Source of the DNA: Proteobacteria bacterium UBA1278
GTDB lineage: Bacteria; Pseudomonadota; Gammaproteobacteria; Comchoanobacterales; Comchoanobacteraceae
Assembly (NCBI GenBank): GCA_002308435.1
Contig: DBUY01000048.1
Location: forward strand, 5,267-17,806
Length of the DNA: 12,540 nt
Reading direction: 5' to 3'
This document shows positions 6,583-12,540 of this stretch, piece after piece. How positions within the stretch are numbered: position 1 is the first letter of the stretch; every line of letters starts with the position of its first letter. The notes below the pieces were generated by a model that had not been told where the DNA came from, searched no databases, and saw only the letters and a list, made by a program, of their open reading frames with translations. Both the position numbers and the translations under genes were made by a program.

Positions 6583-7680
6583 TTAACGGCGTGTGGAAGA
6601 TTGACTGCGAACCGTGTCAACAAGTGCATGTACCGAGTCAGCAGGCGTCTCTGGTAAAATGCCATGACCCAGTCCGCTAATATAGCGCTTGTGATCAACC
6701 AAGCTCTCCAATAGATCACGTGTGTGTTGTTGCGTTGTTACGGGCCCAGCATGCAGGATAGCAGGGTCTAAGTTACCCTGAAATGTTAAACTAGGGAAGT
6801 GTTGATGCATCGCGGGGAGGTCGGCACACCAGTCTAATCCGACGATACAGAGATTTGGGATCTTAGCTAATGGCGATAGGCGAGAGACCGTCAAGCCCTT
6901 ACTAAAAAACATGATGGGAGCTGGACATTGCATTTCCAGCAGGTGATCACAGATGCGTTGCAGCATCGCGCCGCTGTAGAGTGAAAAATGAGTATCTGCC
7001 AATAGGCCACCCCAAGTATCAATCACAAATAACACATCTGCACCTGCAAGATATTGTTGGTAGAGATAGCTAGCAGTAAGTGCAGCTAATCGCTCAAGCA
7101 GCGAGGTCATCGCAACAGGATGCGTATATGCAAACTTTTTTGCTGTGGTAAAGTTTTTCTCCCCATAGCCAGACAACATATAACACGCCTGTGTCCATGG
7201 GCTACCAGAAAAGCCAATGATGGGTAATCGCTGCCCAAGTGCCGCACGCAGATGACGCACTGCAGTAAATACATAATCAAGTCTTTCAATGCACGTATCG
7301 AAGGGCAATCTTTCGATTTGCTTTGGGGTCGTAATAGGGTTACGTAATACCGGTCCCTCGCCAGGAACAAAGCGTAGTCCCATCTCTAAACTATCCGCAA
7401 TGGTAAGAATATCAGAAAAAACGATTGCAGCATCGAATTCAAAGCGGCGAAGTGGCTGTAAGGCGAGCTCAGTTGTCGCGTCTGGACTGCGGCATAAGCT
7501 CATAAAGTCTGGGAAGTGACTGCGTATTTCTTGGTACTCGGGCAGATATCGGCCAGCTTGACGCATCAGCCAAACAGGAGGATGCGCCAAAGACTTGCCT
7601 GCTATCGCCTGAATTAGGCTACTATTGTCAAATTGAATCCGATACTCTGGCGTAAAGACAGCTGGTTTAACATTTGACAT
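6583..7680 (-). CDS. hemE: Uroporphyrinogen decarboxylase HemE
   Basis: HemE removes four carboxyl groups from uroporphyrinogen III to give coproporphyrinogen III in cytosolic heme synthesis, without a cofactor. The 365-residue protein carries the signature PPVWLMRQAGRYLPEYQEIR (34-53, with the substrate-binding Arg40 and Arg44). It also has VFSDIL (Asp90), GFSGSPWTQACYMLSGYG (Tyr167), IDTWGG (Thr222 at the usual Ser/Thr) and GLGHGILPETP (His339). Length fits the family (354 in E. coli). The ATG at 7680 is preferred over a TTG at 7725, which lies inside the upstream permease gene and adds residues unlike HemE. The ribosome site is modest (TAGGT about 10 bases upstream). It starts 16 bases after the permease stop, so the two form an operon. 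It ends 40 bases from the convergent murU. Confidence 0.96.
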   Translation of the reverse strand: MSNVKPAVFTPEYRIQFDNSSLIQAIAGKSLAHPPVWLMRQAGRYLPEYQEIRSHFPDFMSLCRSPDATTELALQPLRRFEFDAAIVFSDILTIADSLEMGLRFVPGEGPVLRNPITTPKQIERLPFDTCIERLDYVFTAVRHLRAALGQRLPIIGFSGSPWTQACYMLSGYGEKNFTTAKKFAYTHPVAMTSLLERLAALTASYLYQQYLAGADVLFVIDTWGGLLADTHFSLYSGAMLQRICDHLLEMQCPAPIMFFSKGLTVSRLSPLAKIPNLCIVGLDWCADLPAMHQHFPSLTFQGNLDPAILHAGPVTTQQHTRDLLESLVDHKRYISGLGHGILPETPADSVHALVDTVRSQSSTRR

Positions 7681-7696
7681 GGATCGCTGACCTACA

Positions 7697-8929
7697 CTAA
7701 ATTCTTGGACTTGGTAGCATACCAAATGTGTTACCTAACACTGCAGCAATAGCAATCGTGCTGAGAATAAAAATTACAACCAGGGCAACTTTACCACCAG
7801 GCAAACGATAGCTTGTTGTCAACGCTTCAACGTAACGGGCACGCCAGACCATAATCACTGGTAAGATACCAAATAAGAATGTGACCAGTAAGCCAGATAG
7901 GTCTAAAGCAAGCAAGAATCCCGATGACTCTTTGGGCACAACCAGCGAAATCAAGAGGGGTGGGCCAAGCGTCAGTCCTGCAGAGACGAGTTTGGGGTAA
8001 GCGTACCGCTGCATATCAAGACCATCTTCCAAGAAGTCTGACAAAGCCAGGACTACACCCAGAAAAGAAGTTAATATTGCACAGTTAGCGAAGATATTCA
8101 TCAATAATGGAATCATTGAGGCACCATCTTGTTGGAGCGTTTTCTGCAGTGCAGAAAGCGGAGAGCCACTTTTTGCAACCGCAAACAACCCATTTGCGCC
8201 TTCAAACGGTAACAAAGCCACAATTAAATATTGATATATAAGGTAGATGACCAACGGAATGGTAGAACCTATCCACAACATTTTCTGTAAACTCTTCGTG
8301 TCTGTACTGAAGTTTTTTCGAAGACTTGGTACGACAAAATGGGAGGCAAATGCGGCAATCGAGATAGGTATACTACTGATCAGAAAAATTGGCTTACCAC
8401 CAATCAGATATTCAAACTTGGTGTATGGCCCCATCGTCCCAATCAAGCCAAAATAGCTCGCCATCATCGCTAGTAGTAGTATTTGATTCATCTGATCCAG
8501 TAAGCTGACACCTCGAAAGGCGACTAACCCAAAAACTACTGTAAAAATCACCATGCACGAGTACGTATCCAGAGCGATTGCTGGTTCCAATAAGCTTTGT
8601 AGTAATTCGCCGCCACCCGAGATGTAAGAGGTTGAGATAATATACAGCAAAAATAGAAAGCAAAACCATGTGGTGTACTCACCAATTTTTCCAAGATGCA
8701 TATGTGCCATCGAGATGATATTGGCATCACTGTCCTTGCTGTAAAGCGCCATCTCCAAGACCAGTAACAAGGTGGCGATTGCAAATAGATAGCAGCAGAC
8801 AAGCATGAGCACGGCAGGGCCAAATCCAGCAACGCCGCTGATAAAGGGTAATGAGAGCATACTCGCGCCAATCGCGGTGCCAGCAACGATAGAGGCGCCG
8901 CTTCTTTCCTGGGAAGTTAAGCCAAACAT
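7697..8929 (-). CDS. Aromatic amino-acid permease, Mtr/TyrP type
   Basis: The 410-residue membrane protein has about eleven hydrophobic segments, matching the HAAAP family (E. coli TyrP 403, Mtr 414 residues). The first segment contains VAGTAIGASMLSLPF (15-29), the counterpart of the GTxIGxGMLxLP motif that unwinds around the amino-acid substrate. SIAAFASHFVVPSLRKNF, mid-protein, corresponds to the conserved FxxHxxvPsL block. It should import tyrosine or tryptophan with protons; which one cannot be told. The ATG at 8929 has AAGGA six bases upstream. The longer frame from 8986 would begin inside the -35 box of the promoter at 8958-8986, so it is rejected. First gene of the operon with hemE. 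Confidence 0.92.
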   Translation of the reverse strand: MFGLTSQERSGASIVAGTAIGASMLSLPFISGVAGFGPAVLMLVCCYLFAIATLLLVLEMALYSKDSDANIISMAHMHLGKIGEYTTWFCFLFLLYIISTSYISGGGELLQSLLEPAIALDTYSCMVIFTVVFGLVAFRGVSLLDQMNQILLLAMMASYFGLIGTMGPYTKFEYLIGGKPIFLISSIPISIAAFASHFVVPSLRKNFSTDTKSLQKMLWIGSTIPLVIYLIYQYLIVALLPFEGANGLFAVAKSGSPLSALQKTLQQDGASMIPLLMNIFANCAILTSFLGVVLALSDFLEDGLDMQRYAYPKLVSAGLTLGPPLLISLVVPKESSGFLLALDLSGLLVTFLFGILPVIMVWRARYVEALTTSYRLPGGKVALVVIFILSTIAIAAVLGNTFGMLPSPRI

Positions 8930-8957
8930 AGCAAATCCTTGTCTGTTGGGACCTAAA

Positions 8958-8986
8958 ATAGTACGGGGATAAGGGCGGTTTGTCAA
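8958..8986 (-). promoter_or_regulatory. Sigma70 promoter of the permease-hemE operon
   Basis: On the minus strand, TTGACA (8981-8986, perfect -35), a 17-base spacer, then TACTAT (8958-8963, 4/6). The expected transcript start near 8951 leaves about 22 bases before the permease ATG, with AAGGA inside that leader. Confidence 0.8.
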
Positions 8987-9098
8987 GATTGACGTTCAAG
9001 TCCCATCAGGCGTTACCGACCAGTAAGGGTTCTCTGCCTAGTCAGCTAGTCTGGAGTGTGTAAAACAATCGTTAACTAATCGAGTGTTCTGTTACGCA

Positions 9099-9168
9099 TG
9101 AATGATGATGTTTTGTAATAACTCGTTTAATTGAATGATCGAGACATGCTTTGAGTGCAGATCATTCA
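9099..9168. repeat. TGAATGAT repeats with a 9-bp inverted pair
   Basis: TGAATGAT occurs at 9099-9106 and 9132-9139, and in inverted form at 9161-9168. The last two extend to a perfect 9-bp inverted repeat, TGAATGATC (9132-9140) and GATCATTCA (9160-9168), with 19 bases between. It lies 30-100 bases upstream of the promoter at 9198 and may be a regulator-binding array or a hairpin. Confidence 0.5.
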
Positions 9169-9172
9169 GTAA

Positions 9173-9233
9173 CATATTGACGTCAAAGCAGCGCATATTG
9201 ACTTAGGCCCTTCTCATCGGTAAAATCAATATG
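9173..9233. promoter_or_regulatory. Three CATATTGA motifs around the promoter of the 376-codon gene
   Basis: CATATTGA is present at 9173-9180 and 9194-9201 (direct, 21 bases apart, with the shared extension CATATTGAC) and inverted as TCAATATG at 9226-9233. The second overlaps the -35 box and the third reaches the expected transcript start. A 10-base palindrome TTGACGTCAA lies at 9177-9186. Spacing of two helical turns suits a dimeric activator or repressor. Confidence 0.5.
9198..9226 (+). promoter_or_regulatory. Sigma70 promoter of the 376-codon orphan gene
   Basis: TTGACT (9198-9203, 5/6), exactly 17 bases, then TAAAAT (9221-9226, 5/6). Transcription would start at about 9233, giving a leader of roughly 35 bases. 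Confidence 0.75.
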
Positions 9234-9234
9234 T

Positions 9235-9249
9235 ATATAATCATTATCA
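9235..9249. promoter_or_regulatory. Fur-box-like site
   Basis: ATATAATCATTATCA matches the 7-1-7 Fur consensus TGATAATnATTATCA at 12 of 14 defined positions; the right half-site is perfect. Against the 19-base consensus the match is 14/19. It lies between the expected transcript start (about 9233) and the ribosome site (9252-9256), where a repressor would block expression. The region is AT-rich, so chance resemblance is possible. Confidence 0.45.
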
Positions 9250-9267
9250 TAAAGGAAAGTAGCAAGC

Positions 9268-10398
9268 GTGAAAGCAACTGACGTAAAAAACACCATTGGG
9301 CAAGTATTCGAATCTGAAAGTCCTCGTATTATCGAGTCAATCGTACACAGTTATTACAGTGAAATCGAGGATGGCCTACAGCATATTCTCGGCGATCAGT
9401 ATTTCGATGACCTCATCCCAGAATCTCAGTTACAACTGGCTTTTGAGATTATAAGAATCGTTAAGCATGAGGGCATTAACAGTAATGAAAGAAATATGAA
9501 TATCACATTGAGATTTCTCAATAACGCTGTAAATGATGCGGTGCAAATTTTCCACGATCCACGAGTAATCGCACTCTGTCAAAACATCTGCTATTTTGAC
9601 GACCAGGATACCTTCTTAAATGCATTAATATCTAAAGCACTTCCGGCTATCTCAAAGATGTATGTGTTATCAAAGCGTATCACCCATGGTCATACAGAAA
9701 TTTCTGATACCGAAAAAGAGGAGAAAGTTCCTAACTACAGACAAATCAAGTTGGCTGGACTAATCGTCACGTTCACTCTACTGCATAATACCTTGTCAAA
9801 GCAATTAGGGCTTTCAGAAAGAGAACGAGACGCAGTTGATAATGCAGTGGCCAAAATAAGCGATGAAATCTCGCCTGATAACAATGAATCACCCAATCTA
9901 TCTTCCGAACCTAATTTGCGTCAGCACGTCAAAGCGCTTGAATCACTGAAGGAAAATTTAGAGACACTGACAGGTTATCCTGACAAATGGATTGATTGGA
10001 GCCAATATAACTGGTCAGTGAAGCTCAAAAATTTGATACAACCGCTAATCGGATGTTACATATTCAGCTATCTCGTGCTGGCAGCTGTCAAGTACTTTCA
10101 AGCAGAAGACGATATGAATTGTGAACATTCAAAGATACCGAGCCCGTCTACGTTGACGCTATTACTCATGCCCTATATCATGATGAAATACGGGGTGATC
10201 AATAGGACTGACCCTGTACAATCGCAGTATCTGAACAGAAAGCGAGAAATCCCTGAGATCAATAATGGCTATTTTTCCGAAGAGGAATATTGGAGTCGTG
10301 TTCGGCATGATTATTTACGGCATCATTTCACGAGCCTATATGAAATTAAAGATGCGGTATCCGCTCTCGTAGACAGCATGAGTCCCGAAGCAGGCTGA
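9268..10398 (+). CDS. Orphan 376-residue mainly helical protein
   Basis: I do not recognise a family. The reading begins with GTG at 9268, preceded by AAGGA at 9252-9256 (spacing 11, rather long). No signal peptide is visible. Residues 15-140 look like an array of amphipathic helices. Moderately hydrophobic stretches follow at 160-175 (IKLAGLIVTFTLLHNTL), 256-276 (LIQPLIGCYIFSYLVLAAV) and 294-310. An acidic, Ser/Asn-rich linker lies at about 196-216, and the C-terminal 60 residues are charged with Tyr/His/Arg (YWSRVRHDYLRHH). The 60-base rows I counted run about 30-43% GC, against 55% for a row in hemE. A strong promoter, Fur-like site and repeats suggest controlled expression. A secreted effector or a peripheral membrane protein are both possible; nothing shown proves either. 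Confidence 0.8.
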   Translation: MKATDVKNTIGQVFESESPRIIESIVHSYYSEIEDGLQHILGDQYFDDLIPESQLQLAFEIIRIVKHEGINSNERNMNITLRFLNNAVNDAVQIFHDPRVIALCQNICYFDDQDTFLNALISKALPAISKMYVLSKRITHGHTEISDTEKEEKVPNYRQIKLAGLIVTFTLLHNTLSKQLGLSERERDAVDNAVAKISDEISPDNNESPNLSSEPNLRQHVKALESLKENLETLTGYPDKWIDWSQYNWSVKLKNLIQPLIGCYIFSYLVLAAVKYFQAEDDMNCEHSKIPSPSTLTLLLMPYIMMKYGVINRTDPVQSQYLNRKREIPEINNGYFSEEEYWSRVRHDYLRHHFTSLYEIKDAVSALVDSMSPEAG

Positions 10399-10402
10399 GA
10401 TC

Positions 10403-10452
10403 AAAACTGAAGAACTGATACAAGCACCAGTGACAGCGCGTCCATCAGTTTT
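10403..10452 (+). terminator. Dyad after the 376-codon gene, possible terminator
   Basis: AAAACTGA (10403-10410) is a perfect inverted match to TCAGTTTT (10445-10452), separated by 34 bases, five bases after the stop codon. The right arm supplies only four T residues before C-T and an A-run, so this is a weak intrinsic terminator at best. A six-T run occurs further on, near 10510. Confidence 0.3.
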
Positions 10453-10624
10453 CTAAAAAAAACACGCATTTTCAAAAATCCTGGTTGTAGGGTCAGTATT
10501 ACCTCTGGTTTTTTGCAATCATTGGCTAATGAGTATCTAGAATGACAGAAATAAGTGACTATATTATTGAAGTTTTGTGCCAAATGGTGTAGCGTAAACT
10601 CACGATAAAAATAGAAATACTGTC

Positions 10625-11119
10625 ATGCCAGATCAAAATTTCAATGCAATAGCCCAAATTGAAGAAAGCGCAACTGGAAGCCAAGCTGGTGCGAATATTG
10701 GGGTTTCGTTCACCGATAATGCGGTTGAATCAAACTCATCTTCATGGCTTGATTGCTGTGGTTTATTCAGTTCAAGTAGTGAGAAATCACAGTCGATAGG
10801 TGGTCACGGTGTTGAGCAATCAGAGCGTCAAGAGTTGAGCTTATTTGGCTGCTGCTTTGGCTGCTGCGCCTATGAGCAAACCAAAACCAGTGACGTAGGA
10901 GCTGGTGGCGTGGAAGAGGGCGCTGCGGAAAGCTTAACATGTTGTGGTCTGACCTGTGGGTATGATGCAGGTTGCAAAAACGGTGTGCCAAGCTGTGACC
11001 TTGTGTGTGCAGAGAAATGCGAGATACCACCAATATTGTATACATGTGGTGAGGGTATCGCGCAAGGCGCAAATGCAGCTTGTGATCTTGTGGGCGGTAT
11101 TCTCTCTATCCTAGGCTAA
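10625..11119 (+). CDS. Cysteine-rich orphan protein with three CC modules
   Basis: The 164-residue protein has 15 cysteines, at 44, 45, 76, 77, 80, 81, 106, 107, 111, 117, 124, 128, 132, 141 and 153. Three diverged modules of 29-33 residues begin at Val34, Val63 and Val96. Each reads VE, then a Ser/Glu-rich spacer, then a hydrophobic-CC core (WLDCCGLF, SLFGCCFGCC, SLTCCGLTCG), then Gly-rich links. The C-terminus (141-164) is glycine-rich and hydrophobic, ending GGILSILG. There is no signal peptide, so oxidised disulfides would not be expected unless it is exported by another route. Paired cysteines beside aromatic residues recall S-acylation sites or a metal-binding shell. There is no clear ribosome site before the ATG and only a poor promoter (TTGAAG-17-TAGCGT), so the start is tentative. 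No family recognised. Confidence 0.65.
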   Translation: MPDQNFNAIAQIEESATGSQAGANIGVSFTDNAVESNSSSWLDCCGLFSSSSEKSQSIGGHGVEQSERQELSLFGCCFGCCAYEQTKTSDVGAGGVEEGAAESLTCCGLTCGYDAGCKNGVPSCDLVCAEKCEIPPILYTCGEGIAQGANAACDLVGGILSILG

Positions 11120-11204
11120 GCAGCTTCACCGGACGATCGCTGGATGTAACTAGACCTCGAGAAACGACTGATCACACCTATCTGTAAAATTGATACGATA
11201 CATT

Positions 11205-11345
11205 TTAACGGTTGATCTCAACTTTTTTAAATGTATGGTAGGCCCGTGCCACGACTGTATCAAACGTATCTTTGACATTTTTGATCACGTCGCACGCTTC
11301 ATCATTGAATTTTTTCAATGTAAGAACAGTGCCGCTATGAAGCAC
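11205..11345 (-). pseudogene. Possible decayed coding fragment
   Basis: On the minus strand a frame with no ATG, open from a TGA near 11360, reads LKKFNDEACDVIKNV then KDTFDTVVARAYHTFKKVEI before TAA at 11205-11207. Its charge pattern looks like a genuine amphipathic helix. Only GTG (11343-11345) or TTG (11316-11318) could start it, with no ribosome site, and the frame just upstream closes in all directions within about 30 codons. It may be the 3' remnant of a lost gene, or chance. Confidence 0.25.
11210..11228 (+). terminator. Short hairpin with T-run
   Basis: GGTTG (11210-11214), loop ATCT, then CAACT (11219-11223) and a run of T to 11228. The stem is only five pairs including one G-U. It lies about 90 bases after the cysteine-rich gene and could end that transcript weakly. 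Confidence 0.3.
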
Positions 11346-11485
11346 AGCATGAGTGTTGGAAAATAGTTGGGCTCAACGGGTCAAAATATTTCTGAGCTCT
11401 GTAGCCCAAAACAGCGACCTACGTCACCCGTTTTTAAGCACTCTACTCTGAAGAAACACTGCTGGAAAATGTGCCTGCTCGAATA

Positions 11486-11514
11486 TTGACAGTACAATTA
11501 TGTCAAAATATCAG
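11486..11514 (+). promoter_or_regulatory. Promoter-like element with an internal dyad
   Basis: A perfect -35 TTGACA (11486-11491) is followed by 17 bases and TATCAG (11509-11514, 4/6). TGTCAA at 11501-11506 is the inverted copy of the -35 box, so a regulator bound to the dyad would cover the promoter spacer. No supported gene follows; a 19-codon frame (MRWCRVFVVLSLLSRIAYH) starts at 11524, nearly at the expected transcript start. Confidence 0.4.
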
Positions 11515-11712
11515 GGCCGCCACATGCGCTGGTGCCGTGTTTTTGTCGTGCTTAGTTTGCTATCTCGAATCGCATATCATTAGAGTAGGGCAAATGATCA
11601 TGACGTAGACATATTCGGGTAATCAAGATACACGAGTTATACAGCGCCCAGATAGCAGGGGGGCATCAGGGAGACATCAAGGCCACATATAAGGCTCTGA
11701 TGAATCACCTGC

Positions 11713-12540
11713 TCAATATGACCCGAGAGAAGCGCTGTCCTCAGAAGTAAGATTAAAGGGATCAGTGAGCGCCCTGAAAAACTTGCTGAATAGTGATGTG
11801 GCGTTATTGGCTTGCTTGTCCGTGGCATCACGAGTCGTATTTGGTCTGCCACCCAGCGACTCAGACGTCGATGGTTGAGGTTTCTCTCCAGGTACGACTA
11901 ATGAGAACAGTCTATTGAACAGCGCCCGAGCTGGCGCAATAAACAGCCAGTCAACTAGTACGTTAATTGCGTGAGCAACAAATCGTATTGGCTTTAGCAC
12001 ACACCAATCACACAACGTGAGCATCGCGTAAGCAGCATAGTATACCGGTCGAACAACCAAACGATAGATTGCTTGTTTAGCAGCATAAAGCATGGCAGAT
12101 GCAATTTGTCCGACATAGCCATATTGGTAAATACCAACCGGGATACTATAAAACAGCGTTACAGGCAGCGAGAGCGCGAAATGAATAGCGCCAACAGCCA
12201 GGCCTTTTGAGGTGATCAGGGTCTGTTTTATGATAATAGAGGTAAGCACATAAAGAACATACGGGGTCATACGCAAGCCTGATACCAATGAGGCAGCCCA
12301 ATCACGCACAAAACCAAACCAGGATCGTTTCGTGGGATGCGCAGTTGTGTGATGGTCAGCCAGAGTCTCTTGAGATAGGCTCTCTAATGTTGGATAAACC
12401 GCATCTATATTTATATCATCGGTGCCTGCACCACGATATAAGATGCCCTGATCTAACAGTAATGTGAGCACGCTGGGCAATATGATTTGATGGTGAAGGT
12501 GTTTACAGGCTTTATCAACATCTATCTGGCTGCGGTTTGG
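11713..12540 (-). CDS. Orphan membrane-associated protein, 5' end outside window
   Basis: The frame stays open from its TGA (11713-11715) to the right edge, so these are the last 275 residues of a longer protein. Its first visible codons read PNRSQIDVDKACKHLHHQII, leading into the TTG at 12480 that might be mistaken for a start. The middle holds several hydrophobic stretches (TPYVLYVLTSIIIKQTLI, VGAIHFALSLPVTLFYSIPV). A 19-residue tandem repeat follows, with prolines 19 residues apart and DW in two units (DWCVLKP, DWLFIAP). The C-terminal 75 residues are polar (PSTSESLGGRPNTTRD), ending NLTSEDSASLGSY. I recognise no family. Hydrophobic and amphipathic helices between polar ends suggest a membrane-embedded or membrane-binding protein. 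The Ser/Glu-rich end would suit a type IV secretion substrate, but that is speculation. Confidence 0.75.
   Translation of the reverse strand, partial: PNRSQIDVDKACKHLHHQIILPSVLTLLLDQGILYRGAGTDDINIDAVYPTLESLSQETLADHHTTAHPTKRSWFGFVRDWAASLVSGLRMTPYVLYVLTSIIIKQTLITSKGLAVGAIHFALSLPVTLFYSIPVGIYQYGYVGQIASAMLYAAKQAIYRLVVRPVYYAAYAMLTLCDWCVLKPIRFVAHAINVLVDWLFIAPARALFNRLFSLVVPGEKPQPSTSESLGGRPNTTRDATDKQANNATSLFSKFFRALTDPFNLTSEDSASLGSY

Larger units (their letters stand above)
11120..11712. other. 593-base intergenic region, no convincing gene
   Basis: The region lies between the cysteine-rich gene (+) and the membrane orphan (-), which converge on it. It holds a weak terminator-like hairpin (11210-11228), a 7-bp stem CATTGAA/TTCAATG with a TTTT loop (11303-11320), a short protein-like minus-strand reading (11205-11345) and a promoter-like element with a dyad (11486-11514). 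A 19-codon frame starts at 11524. None amounts to a supported gene. Confidence 0.5.

Noticed and set aside
7681..7725. Longer HemE from TTG at 7725
   Set aside because: The added 15 residues do not belong to HemE and lie within the permease coding sequence.
8930..8986. Longer permease from the frame start at 8986
   Set aside because: It would begin inside the -35 box of the predicted promoter; the ATG at 8929 has a good ribosome site and fits family length.
10401..10583. 60-codon minus-strand frame between the two orphan genes
   Set aside because: Begins with TTG, has no ribosome site, no family, and lies across the A/T-rich dyad after the 376-codon gene.
11637..11852. 71-codon minus-strand frame overlapping the 3' end of the membrane orphan
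   Set aside because: It is an alternative frame of the longer, open and better-composed orphan protein, with no ribosome site of its own.
1..12540. CRISPR array, insertion sequence, integrase or toxin-antitoxin pair
   Set aside because: No regularly spaced direct repeats of CRISPR size, no transposase or recombinase motifs and no paired small genes of that kind were found on either strand.

Overview
The window reads as a stretch of a gammaproteobacterial chromosome, with base composition in the mid-40s % GC by eye. Recognisable genes are a tRNA-Thr(UGU), rdgC, an MFS transporter, an RND-type periplasmic adaptor, a small CHCC zinc-finger protein, a murU-like nucleotidyltransferase, an Mtr/TyrP-type aromatic amino-acid permease and hemE. 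Four further reading frames match no family I know. Intergenic gaps are long (about 530, 300, 500, 280, 225 and 590 bases), so coding density is low. That density, together with MurU, the zinc-finger protein, HemE and several orphan proteins with hydrophobic or cysteine-rich segments, would fit a host-associated lineage such as Legionellales, but that is an inference and not something the sequence proves.

Layout. 1-425: two copies of a 15-base repeat, then tRNA-Thr on the minus strand with an excellent promoter. 426-1397: rdgC (+). 1398-1930: convergent gap with dyads and no gene. 1931-3271: MFS transporter (-). 3598-3906: small orphan protein with a C-terminal membrane tail (-), with its own promoter. 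4432-6542: three-gene operon (+) of adaptor, zinc-finger protein and MurU-like enzyme, with a 15-base gap and then a 4-base ATGA overlap. 6583-8929: two-gene operon (-) of aromatic amino-acid permease then hemE, driven by a strong sigma70-type promoter at 8958-8986.

9000-12540 is the least familiar part. A 376-codon orphan gene (+) sits behind a near-consensus promoter with a Fur-box-like site over its start of transcription and repeated 8-base motifs around it. It is followed by a cysteine-rich orphan (15 Cys in 164 residues) built from three diverged modules. A 590-base gap comes next, with a promoter-plus-dyad and no convincing gene behind it. Last is the 3' end of a membrane-associated orphan (-), which runs off the right edge and carries a 19-residue tandem repeat.

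How the genes work together. The permease/hemE pair joins aromatic amino-acid uptake to tetrapyrrole synthesis only by co-transcription. The adaptor, zinc-finger and MurU genes share a transcript, but no pump, outer-membrane channel or AmgK kinase is present to complete either pathway here. The orphan genes at 3598 and 9268 share the 8-mer CATATTGA over their -35 boxes, which hints at a common regulator.
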